A stretch of DNA of 64,000 nucleotides, from the NCBI RefSeq assembly GCF_002135355.1, contig NZ_NEGE01000001.1:121764-185763 (forward strand). Direction: 5' to 3'. A model generated the notes under the pieces. The model did not search any database. It worked only from the letters and a program-made list of their open reading frames with translations, and was not told the origin of the DNA. A program made the translations under genes and the position numbers. This document shows, in pieces, positions 56,653 through 64,000 of this stretch. This stretch comes from Acinetobacter sp. ANC 4169 (GTDB lineage: Bacteria; Pseudomonadota; Gammaproteobacteria; Pseudomonadales; Moraxellaceae). The first letter of the stretch is position 1. Each line of letters starts with the position of its first letter.

Positions 56653-57078
56653 TTAGGCTTTAAGTTCTGTCTTGCACTGTATCAACATTTTATCGGTTTT
56701 TGGACCAAAGAAATTGCTGGCACTGGTATTAGAAACACGTGCATAGTTTTGCTGATCTTTCTGGTAAAAATCCACCGTAAAACCTTGATATTTAGCTGTC
56801 ATTAAATATTGATAATCATTAAAAGACTTTGCACTTTTTTGCTCCATTGATTTAAATAAAGCGTGCTTTTTCTTAGCAGAAATTAAGCGAAAAATACTCT
56901 GGTTTGAAATGGCATAAGACAAGTCATGCGCTTTTTCTTTGGAACAATCCAAAGCATAACGTCCTTTTAAAGGCTCTAAACTTGGTGTATTACCGTGCTG
57001 AGTATTTAAAGTTTGAGCGAATGTCAAATTGCAAATAAATACTGAACAACCCATAAATAATATACGACGTTTTTTCAT
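56653..57078 (-). CDS. Secreted hypothetical protein
   Basis: A 141-residue protein with a signal peptide (KKRRILFMGCSVFICNLTFAQ) and a basic, Lys/Ser-rich mature part containing two cysteines (LDCSKEKAHD and LIQCKTELKA), suggesting a disulfide. I do not recognise the family. I start at the ATG of MKKRRILF; an upstream TTG would add seven residues. It lies between cysS and the glycosyltransferases, and has its own terminator. Confidence 0.7.
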   Translation of the reverse strand: MKKRRILFMGCSVFICNLTFAQTLNTQHGNTPSLEPLKGRYALDCSKEKAHDLSYAISNQSIFRLISAKKKHALFKSMEQKSAKSFNDYQYLMTAKYQGFTVDFYQKDQQNYARVSNTSASNFFGPKTDKMLIQCKTELKA

Positions 57079-57115
57079 ACTTGATAACTCGTTAGACAAT
57101 TAATAAAACTGTTTA

Positions 57116-58268
57116 TTAATTTTTTAAAAAATCTATTTGCTCTGGTCTGACTTTATTTAAAAACACAGTATCATAACTATTATTTAAATGACCGACATCC
57201 AGTCCTCTTAGGCCATATTGATGTAATCTTGCGGAAAGAACTGTTCCTGTGGGGCCCAGTGCAATTAGAAACATATCCACATTTTTTTTTCTCAATACAT
57301 TTCTGAAAAATATCATCAATAAAAGCATAAGCATTATTATTTTTAGAGAAAATATATTCTGCACTTTGAATATTAGAAAATATAGAATGGTTCGCATTCA
57401 AACGTGAATTTTCCCCTGTGACAAAACAGACTTTCTTATCGCACCAAATTGCTTTCCATAAATCTACAATCTGTTGACCATAAAAATAGAATGCTTCAGG
57501 TCTGGTAATCATAGAATCGCCTAAACGATTCTGATTTAAATAAAATTTACACTTAGGCCAAAATTCAGCCCAAAAATTATTCCAAAATGCATCTTCAATG
57601 AGTAGACCTGGATAACACACCATTAAATCATTATTCTGTAAACTAATATCTCTTAATTCCTGCATGAGTTTCCAATCATGCTTTTGGAAAATACACCCCG
57701 TGTTGGTTACCATGCAACGGATTTCACCATCGCCAAAACGAGCAACACTGAGTTGCTGTTCTTTAATCGCAATTAAAGTTTCACGTATTGATAAAAACCT
57801 ATTGCGATAACTAGAAGCCATATCCATACAAACATCATGTAATCGTTTTAACTTCATTTCTTGATTAAGTTGAAATACATTAGAATTCAAGTTATTCAAT
57901 AAATACTGATGATCCTGCTTGTACGCCAATAACTGGTCAATTAATTGATGAATAATTTGTACAATATTGTCTTTAACTGTAATTGCAAAACACTCAATCA
58001 AAGACCGGTTTTGAGCAACAATTTTTGTCTTATCTCTAAAAGGATAATTAAAATATTGGCTCATAAATTTCCGGCTTTGCTGATTTCTACATACCAGAAA
58101 AATATCCAGTTCAATATTAATATCTAAAGCAATAAAAAATGTATCCGTTTTAATATCTAAATACACCACTTCATTTTGAAAAATATTGACACGTTCAACA
58201 TGCTTCAAAGCTAGAAAGTTGGTTTTCAATATTTCATAGAGCTGCTGTAAACTCATGATATTTTCCAT
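57116..58268 (-). pseudogene. GT-D (DUF1792) glycosyltransferase, frame broken at a 9-A tract
   Basis: A soluble glycosyltransferase of the GT-D/DUF1792 type, split across two frames. The long first frame gives residues 1-345 with an N-terminal variable region, then the family core: FLSIRETLIAIKEQQLSVARFGDGEIRCM, where RFGDGE carries the D-x-E metal motif, and KKVCFVTGENSRL. After KCIEKKK the first frame runs into nonsense (CGYVSNC), while the +1 frame continues with the expected end: VDMFLIALGPTGTVLSARLHQYGLRGLDVGHLNNSYD. The switch lies at nine A residues (57282-57290, minus strand). Eight A residues would restore one frame. It may be a phase-variable gene, a site of transcriptional slippage or a sequencing error. 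Confidence 0.8.
57282..57290 (-). repeat. A9 homopolymer at the frame break
   Basis: Nine A residues in GAGAAAAAAAAATGTGG on the minus strand. Losing one A would fuse the two parts of the GT-D gene. Confidence 0.85.
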
Positions 58269-58293
58269 TTTGCTTCGCTATTAGAAAATTACT

Positions 58294-58350
58294 TATCCTG
58301 TATACTAGGCGACATAAGCTTGCTTTAAGCCATAGCACCTAGTATGGATA
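58294..58350. repeat. Intergenic hairpin between the two glycosyltransferase genes
   Basis: The arms TATCC-TGT-ATACTAGG and CCTAGTAT-GGATA pair over 13 bp with a 3-nt bulge around a 28-nt loop that holds AAGC/GCTT self-complementary bits. There is no T-run, so it may be an mRNA-stability or attenuator element of the GT2-GT-D transcript. Confidence 0.55.
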
Positions 58351-58354
58351 ATCA

Positions 58355-59542
58355 TTAAGAGAATTGTTGAATTGCTTGTACCTGTTCTTCAAAACCAAGA
58401 CGGTTTAAACACTGAATTAAATTTTGAACCTCAGAATAAGTATCTTTTTTAATTAAAGTTTGATAATCGTTTAACTGATGAATTACCCGCTGTACCAGAC
58501 CTGCCGAAGCAGTTTTCAAAAGCTGCTTGAATGCCTGATATGCAATATTTTTTTGATCTAATTTAAATGCATTAATACATACTTCATAATGACACCAATA
58601 TTGATAAATATCATTATTTAAGAATAACTTATTACCTTTTGGTAAAGACAGTTTCTGGGCTTTTTCTGCAAAACATAATGCTAAATCATAATGTTTATCC
58701 CAGTTATGTCGTCGAGCAAGATGATACCAACATTCAGCACGTGCAGGATCGATACTCACGCCACGTTGCCAATAATAGAGTGCTTCCATAATTTGGTTTT
58801 TTTTCTCATAAAGCAGTCCTAACTGCAAAAAACTAAAGTAGATTTCCTGATCCCAATCTCCAAGTTCAGTTCTTTTTTTATACCATTCAATAGCTTGTTC
58901 AGACTTTGCAGCATCTCGATAAGATTGCGCACAGTAAAATGAATAACGGGCGATTAAATCAGGATCGACTTGATCTTGAATTGCTTTTTCCAGAATTTGT
59001 GCATCTTTTAAATACTTATCGGGATCCAGACTACGATGTCCCTTACGGCCAGAAATGACCGTATAATCTCCCTCAATATGTGCGGTTTCTACAGGCTCTT
59101 TAGTGCCTAAAAATTCGTGCAGGACGCCTCGCCAATAATGTTTTCCATTATTTTTAATAAGTAATTGTCGCTGGTATTTTACCGCACTGCCTTCATTGGT
59201 CATTTTTAAATAATAAGCGTCTTTATCTAAAACCGGCAGGTTCAATTCACCCTTAAAATGGTCATCAGCATCAAAAAATAAAATATAATCACTTTTACCC
59301 TGACATGCTTTTAATGCAACATCACGGTTATGACCAAAGTTCAGCCATCGCTCATGAATAATTTCACCTGTTATATTTTTCTTTTTAAAAAAACTCTCAA
59401 TGAGTTCTACAGTATTATCTGTCGACCCTGTATCAGAAATAACCCAATATGCTAATTCAACGTGCTGACAAATATTTTCCAAGGTTTTTTCTATAATATG
59501 ACTTTCATTTTTTACAATCATATTTAAACAAATAGATGCCAT
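58355..59542 (-). CDS. GT2 glycosyltransferase fused to TPR repeats
   Basis: A 395-residue glycosyltransferase. The N-terminal GT-A fold of family GT2 starts MASICLNMIVKNESHIIEKT, with WVISDTGSTDNT and the metal motif FFDADDHF. The C-terminal half (about residues 190-390) is made of TPR-like helices (YSFYCAQSYRDAAKSEQAIE, YYWQRGVSIDPARAECWYHL). This fusion is known from bacterial glycosyltransferases that act on proteins or cell-surface glycans. I start at the ATG before ASICLNM because the core begins there; 17 more in-frame codons upstream are probably non-coding. It lies directly downstream of the adhesin gene. Confidence 0.85.
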   Translation of the reverse strand: MASICLNMIVKNESHIIEKTLENICQHVELAYWVISDTGSTDNTVELIESFFKKKNITGEIIHERWLNFGHNRDVALKACQGKSDYILFFDADDHFKGELNLPVLDKDAYYLKMTNEGSAVKYQRQLLIKNNGKHYWRGVLHEFLGTKEPVETAHIEGDYTVISGRKGHRSLDPDKYLKDAQILEKAIQDQVDPDLIARYSFYCAQSYRDAAKSEQAIEWYKKRTELGDWDQEIYFSFLQLGLLYEKKNQIMEALYYWQRGVSIDPARAECWYHLARRHNWDKHYDLALCFAEKAQKLSLPKGNKLFLNNDIYQYWCHYEVCINAFKLDQKNIAYQAFKQLLKTASAGLVQRVIHQLNDYQTLIKKDTYSEVQNLIQCLNRLGFEEQVQAIQQFS

Positions 59543-59693
59543 ATTTATTACTACTACCCTAATAACTTTAATTTTTAAATTTCTAATTACCAATATTAAT
59601 GTTCATTTAAAAATCAAATATTGGTACTAAATTTGTGTTTAATTTTACTACATTAATCGCTTAATATTTCATTAATTATTAGAATTTTCCAAT

Positions 59694-59727
59694 AAAAAAC
59701 CGCTTCATAAATGAAACGGTTTTTTTA
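59694..59727 (-). terminator. Terminator after the adhesin gene
   Basis: On the minus strand the stem AACCGTTTCAT/ATGAAGCGGTT is followed by a T-run, just after the adhesin stop. Confidence 0.85.
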
Positions 59728-59739
59728 AACTAGAACAGA

Positions 59740-62700
59740 TTAAAACAATAGCTGATTGTTATGCAATAACTCTTCCAGACTGGTATCGACATTTTTCAAG
59801 GTCAACAGAGGCGTGTTCGTTGGGTAATCATCAGGAATCAGCTTGTTGCTGGCATCATACTTTTTACCATCTCGGTCAATACTGATCACCGTATCATCTC
59901 CAACTTTCTGTACGTTCACAAATTGGCCTAAATAGTTCTGCGCACCAGTGATATCTCCATTATCAATCAATAGATGATCGTAGTTACTACGATCAAATTC
60001 ACCCAATAATTCAGAAATATCAATTATGTCTGCATCCGCATTAAACTGTGTATTACCCTCTTGGAATCCATACCAGCTATCCGATCCGTGACCACCGGTT
60101 GCATCATTTGCAATCAGCAAATCATAAATCACCGTATCACGACCTCCGGCTTGACTGTGGAACTCATCATTTCCAGCACCACCCTTGAGGGTATTGGAAC
60201 CAGTACCGCCATAGAGGATGTCATTCCCTTGGCCACCCAATAAGTAGTCATTTCCAGCACCCCCATAGATGATGTCGTTGCCGTCTCCACCAGATACATA
60301 GTCATTACCCGCACCCGCATTAATCGTATCATTACCGCGACCACCATAAATGGTGTCGTTATAACGACTGCCAATAAGGTTATCATCCCCATCATAGCCA
60401 TAGATTATTGCAGATTTAGCTGAACTCGAAGCATCAAGGCGGTTAGCAGCATTATCACCTTCCACTAAATTCAAGCCTGAATTTAAGCTGGAATCCTGGG
60501 TAATCAGACTGAGATCCAGTAATTTACCCAATGATTCTGTTGTAGAAATATTTTGACTGTCTGTTGCCGTTACTTTGATGTTATTGAGCAAGTCAAGTGA
60601 CAACAAATTACCATCGACAATGCCAAGTGCAGCATCTTCCGTGGTGAATTTCACTGTTGCCAGGAATTGGTTAATTGCCGCATTACTGATGTTTGGCTGT
60701 AAACCATTTGCACTGCTAATAGTTAAACTGACAGTCGGTGCAATCAGATTTAATACCCCTGTAGTGATTGAAATTTCAGCTTTAAGGCCTAGCTCTGCAG
60801 CCAGTTTGCTCGAATATGTAAATGTTGGTTTAGTCACATTTACACCCAAGATTTGTTCAAAGCTCAAGGTGACTTGACGTAAGTCATTATTCGGATCAAC
60901 CACATAGATATCTTGAGCACCCAGATCAATCAGCCCTAAAACATCCAGACCCACCAAACCTAATAATGAGGTGTCCTTACCAAAGATGAGCGGCGCCTGA
61001 TTATTTGGATTAAATGACACATCCGTTAAATTCGTGGTATCGAATTTCAGATCAGTGCTTGCCGTATCGCCATCGTTATCCTGAACCACAATATTGACAT
61101 CAGTTACCGTACTGCTAGACGTAGCATTGATGGCATTGGTAATTAATTTACCATTGGCAATCAGTGAATTAATGACTTCATAATCAGAATTGAATTGAGC
61201 TGCATAAGTACCCTCTCCCTGCTGTAACAAATTCACATTATCCAGTTTAATCACCTGATTAACACTCGACATATGCAAGTCTGCGCTGAAACCACCTGTA
61301 AACAGACCATCTTTGCTGATGTAGATAATGGTTTGATTGGTGCTTGCATCGTAAGCGAAGTGCAAGTAATTCATTAAATTACCAGCACTAAAACCAAAGC
61401 GACCCGCACCCACAAGCAGATTTGAGAAATCCAACACATCCCCGCCCAGGGTTACAGGACGAATATCGAAGTCGGTAATACGATCTTCTGCTGCGTTAAA
61501 GCCATTCAGATAATCGTTTTTCTCCCAACGGAAGATATCTGAACCTTCACCACCTGTCAGGATGTCATTGCCCTGACCACCAACAATGAGGTCGTTACCC
61601 GCACCACCAACAATAGTGTCATTGCCTGAACCACCATACAGAATGTCATTGGCATTACCACCCTGAATCAGGTCATTACCGCCCAGACCATAAATTGAAT
61701 AGGATAAATTATTGTCGATTGGACGAAGTTCCGAACTACGTGATCCATCATCAACAATGACTGTGGAAGCTTTTTCGCCTGAAAGCAGGTCACCTAAAAG
61801 ACCGACATTGGCAAGTTCTGTATTGCCTTTTGAGGCCAATGTGGCACCCATGCTATTTTTTGCCACAATGTTCACGGTTGGCAAGACGGATAAATCCAGA
61901 ATGCCACCCAAAGCACCGCCATCGACTGTTACCGTCTGTAATAACTGATTTACTTTGAGCGAATCCAAGTTATTAATTTCTGTACCATCCAGATTGGTAA
62001 TGGTGAGCTTCATAGGTACCAAGCCTAGAGTTGCCTTTTGTGACACCACTTTTAAGCCCAGCTCGGTTGCCAGTTTTGCATTAAACAGTAACTCTTTAGA
62101 ATTGCCTAATACCGTACCCAATAAGCCACCAACATCTACTGCCCAAATGCTGACTTCTACCGAGTGCATCCCTTGGCCTGACACCGAGAACAACTGGTTA
62201 TTTTGCAGCTCAATCAGTCCGGCAACATTTAGACCAACCGTACCGAGCAAGCTATTTGACTGACCGCCCAATGAGACTGATACAGGCTCTGGCTGGTTAT
62301 AAGTGCCTGGAGCTGCCTCAAATACCGAATAATGATATTCACCTGTAGTCAGATCAACTGTAATGGTTTCACCAGACAAGGTCGTTACCATCAATTCACC
62401 ACCAGCTAGGCCTTTATAGTTATAGGCATAGCTAATAATTTCAGTAGATGAACCATTCTGCGTAACCGTGTTCTCTTTAGGATCGAAGACAAATTCCACA
62501 CCAGACACAGTGACAGATTTGACAAAGCCGTCATCTGCACCATAGCCATAAACCTTGGTTGTTACAGTGCTGTCAGGTTGAGTGACATATTCAACAAAGA
62601 CATTCCCTGTAACCTCATAACTATTGGTGAGATTATAAGTTTCGCTCGCTTTGGCCGTTGGCTGGTCATCTGTCATTTTTACCGTAATGTATTGCGATGC

Positions 62701-64000
62701 AGATACATCACCACGATCATTGGCAAAATTCATACGAATATCAAAGGCCAAGGCATCATCTAGCGTACTGCCCTCTAGGCCATGACCAATGGCTTGTTTC
62801 AGGTTCACGCTGTAGTTGCCGTTGTCGTCAATAGAGACAACCACGACCTCAGCTTTTACAACTTGTCCATTCACTGTTTTATTGACATAACCAATCAGGT
62901 CACCATTGTTATTGTGTTCCCACAATACGTCTAAACCTTGGGAAGTTAATGGCGTTGCAGGCTGCTCCAGATAAACCTGAGTATAATTGCTACCTGGTGT
63001 TGCAAACTGACCTGTATAGCTTAGACCCGTATTGGCATTTGCAGCCAGCAGCAAATCATTTTCACTAAATTCAACAATTGAACCTGCTTTATCCAAATCA
63101 TTGTTTTTATAGTGTAATTCAAGACTTTCAGGTTTCGCTGCATTACCTGCCTTGTCAGTAACATTTGCAGTAATTGTGACCTGGGTATTATCAGTCCAAG
63201 TTATATCATCCAGTAAGGTCGCTGGAACATTCACACTCCATTGACCATTGGTGACTGTCGCATCTACAGGGCCTAGACCATTAACCGTGACTTTAACGAT
63301 CTGACCATCTTCTGCACCTTCCGCTGTACCACTAATCGTTATACCTTGTTGTAGTTCAACGGCAGTGAGAATGTCATCGACTGCTACTGGCTGGTCAATG
63401 CTCAGCTCTGGTGCTACGGTATCTACAATTAAACTATGTGTGTCTGAGTTTTTATTACCTGCAGCATCAGTGACTTGTACAGTTACTGTATGGCTTGCAT
63501 CAGGAATTGGCTGTTCTGCCGTAATACTCCAATCACCATTACTGTCTGCTTTTACAGCGCCGTAGGAAACATCACCAATTTTAACTTCTACGATAGCTCC
63601 CGGTTCAGTCTTGCCAGACCACGTAGGAGTAGCATCGTTACTATATCCAGCTTTATCGGTCAGGATATTTTGATTGGCATCATCTGTAATGGTAAAGGTT
63701 GGTTTAGCGATACTTGTATCTACAGTAAATGTACGTGTATCAACAGCAACTCCACTTATACCCGCTATTTCTATACGGTACTCTCCATCAGCCAATGATG
63801 TTAATTCACCTGCTGTTAGACTCGTTGACCATTGATCACCTGCACCAGCGGTAATGGTCTTGCTGATTAGTGCAGTTGACTCTCCAACCTTATAAATTTT
63901 CACATAGTTCGTTGTGATATTTGAGCTACCATGGAATGTAAGGTTTGCTTTTTCCGCAGCATTAATTACATCGTCCCCAGCGACCACAGCAATTTTTGCC
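59740..64000 (-). CDS. Giant Bap/LapA-like RTX adhesin, C-terminal part (5' end missing)
   Basis: At least 1420 residues; the frame enters from beyond the window edge, so the true start is not seen. The left part of the protein shown has Bap-type Ig-like repeats (PTFTITDDANQNILTDKAG, TPTWSGKTEPGAIVEVKIGD, VTVQVTDAAGN). Then come two similar large modules, each starting with an SLLG-x-VGL-x-V-x-GLI segment, followed by a beta-rich part and a block of GGxGxDxxx calcium-binding RTX repeats. The protein ends with a type I secretion signal-like hydrophobic tail (NQLLF). It is exported by a type I system and held at the cell surface, with a role in biofilm formation. The LapBCE-like exporter at 45.8-50.7 kb is the likely partner. 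Confidence 0.92.
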   Translation of the reverse strand, partial: AKIAVVAGDDVINAAEKANLTFHGSSNITTNYVKIYKVGESTALISKTITAGAGDQWSTSLTAGELTSLADGEYRIEIAGISGVAVDTRTFTVDTSIAKPTFTITDDANQNILTDKAGYSNDATPTWSGKTEPGAIVEVKIGDVSYGAVKADSNGDWSITAEQPIPDASHTVTVQVTDAAGNKNSDTHSLIVDTVAPELSIDQPVAVDDILTAVELQQGITISGTAEGAEDGQIVKVTVNGLGPVDATVTNGQWSVNVPATLLDDITWTDNTQVTITANVTDKAGNAAKPESLELHYKNNDLDKAGSIVEFSENDLLLAANANTGLSYTGQFATPGSNYTQVYLEQPATPLTSQGLDVLWEHNNNGDLIGYVNKTVNGQVVKAEVVVVSIDDNGNYSVNLKQAIGHGLEGSTLDDALAFDIRMNFANDRGDVSASQYITVKMTDDQPTAKASETYNLTNSYEVTGNVFVEYVTQPDSTVTTKVYGYGADDGFVKSVTVSGVEFVFDPKENTVTQNGSSTEIISYAYNYKGLAGGELMVTTLSGETITVDLTTGEYHYSVFEAAPGTYNQPEPVSVSLGGQSNSLLGTVGLNVAGLIELQNNQLFSVSGQGMHSVEVSIWAVDVGGLLGTVLGNSKELLFNAKLATELGLKVVSQKATLGLVPMKLTITNLDGTEINNLDSLKVNQLLQTVTVDGGALGGILDLSVLPTVNIVAKNSMGATLASKGNTELANVGLLGDLLSGEKASTVIVDDGSRSSELRPIDNNLSYSIYGLGGNDLIQGGNANDILYGGSGNDTIVGGAGNDLIVGGQGNDILTGGEGSDIFRWEKNDYLNGFNAAEDRITDFDIRPVTLGGDVLDFSNLLVGAGRFGFSAGNLMNYLHFAYDASTNQTIIYISKDGLFTGGFSADLHMSSVNQVIKLDNVNLLQQGEGTYAAQFNSDYEVINSLIANGKLITNAINATSSSTVTDVNIVVQDNDGDTASTDLKFDTTNLTDVSFNPNNQAPLIFGKDTSLLGLVGLDVLGLIDLGAQDIYVVDPNNDLRQVTLSFEQILGVNVTKPTFTYSSKLAAELGLKAEISITTGVLNLIAPTVSLTISSANGLQPNISNAAINQFLATVKFTTEDAALGIVDGNLLSLDLLNNIKVTATDSQNISTTESLGKLLDLSLITQDSSLNSGLNLVEGDNAANRLDASSSAKSAIIYGYDGDDNLIGSRYNDTIYGGRGNDTINAGAGNDYVSGGDGNDIIYGGAGNDYLLGGQGNDILYGGTGSNTLKGGAGNDEFHSQAGGRDTVIYDLLIANDATGGHGSDSWYGFQEGNTQFNADADIIDISELLGEFDRSNYDHLLIDNGDITGAQNYLGQFVNVQKVGDDTVISIDRDGKKYDASNKLIPDDYPTNTPLLTLKNVDTSLEELLHNNQLLF
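60163..60402 (-). repeat. RTX repeat block 2 of the adhesin
   Basis: About nine nonapeptides of GGxGNDxxx type (YGGRGNDTINAGAGNDYVSG and following) that should form a calcium-bound beta-roll next to the C-terminal secretion signal. Confidence 0.92.
61531..61690 (-). repeat. RTX repeat block 1 of the adhesin
   Basis: About six nonapeptides (GGNDLIQGGNANDILYGG and following, ending GGEGSDIFRW). It lies some 1.3 kb upstream, in coding sense, of block 2 and ends a second complete copy of the C-terminal module. Confidence 0.92.

Noticed and set aside
60163..60402. Regularly spaced repeats resembling a CRISPR array
   Set aside because: The repeats are in-frame 27-nt units coding GGxGxDxxx in an adhesin; no spacers and no cas genes.

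Overview
The window is a chromosomal segment of a gammaproteobacterium of the Moraxellaceae, most likely an Acinetobacter. The grounds are the A+T-rich composition, the style of the housekeeping proteins, the gene orders bamA-rseP-dxr-cdsA-uppS-frr-pyrH, fis-purH-purD and kdsD-kdsC-lptC-lptA-lptB, and the lone fdxA after mutS. The genus is inferred from protein recognition, not from a database search. Almost everything is core genome. The accessory parts are the right-hand end (54-64 kb), an A+T-rich patch around a yddG-like gene (24.7-26.6 kb) and some structured intergenic DNA.

Layout. 1-9.3 kb, minus strand: envelope biogenesis and translation genes (bamA, truncated by the window edge, rseP, dxr, cdsA, uppS, frr, pyrH, rimO). 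9.6-12.2 kb, plus strand: the nitrogen two-component pair glnL/glnG. 12.3-16.1 kb, minus strand: a small zinc-ribbon-like protein, an MhpT-like MFS transporter and mnmG. 16.4-24.6 kb, plus strand: a secreted Met/Gln/Pro-repeat protein, two tandem bile-acid-symporter-family carriers, prmA, a zinc-ribbon membrane protein, fis, purH and purD. 24.9-25.8 kb, minus strand: a YddG-type aromatic amino acid exporter. 26.7-43.3 kb, plus strand: metQ-metN-metI, dnaE, trmJ-cysE, two lipoproteins (one a lipase-like hydrolase), mutS, fdxA, an M15-type peptidase lipoprotein and an O-methyltransferase. 43.5-64 kb, minus strand: a universal stress protein, an acyltransferase with a YigZ protein, a Lap-like type I secretion operon (TolC-like, ABC, HlyD-like), the Kdo/LPS-export operon, an orphan Hint-like tail beside tRNA-Gly, cysS, a secreted hypothetical, two glycosyltransferases (one frameshifted), and the 3' part of a giant Bap-like RTX adhesin that runs off the window.

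How the genes may work together. The giant adhesin is the expected cargo of the LapE/LapB/LapC-like exporter about 10 kb away. The two glycosyltransferases directly downstream of the adhesin are a GT-D/DUF1792 type and a GT2-TPR fusion. The first has a 9-A tract exactly where its reading frame breaks. The best candidate for something new is therefore a switchable (slippage or phase-variable) adhesin-glycosylation module. This is inference. Other signals worth checking are a 92-bp three-hairpin element before dnaE, four phased A-tracts upstream of the fis promoter with a 15-bp inverted repeat in its leader, a hairpin that would hide the Shine-Dalgarno of a lipoprotein gene, a terminator inside metQ-metN, and a duplicated C-terminal module in the adhesin.
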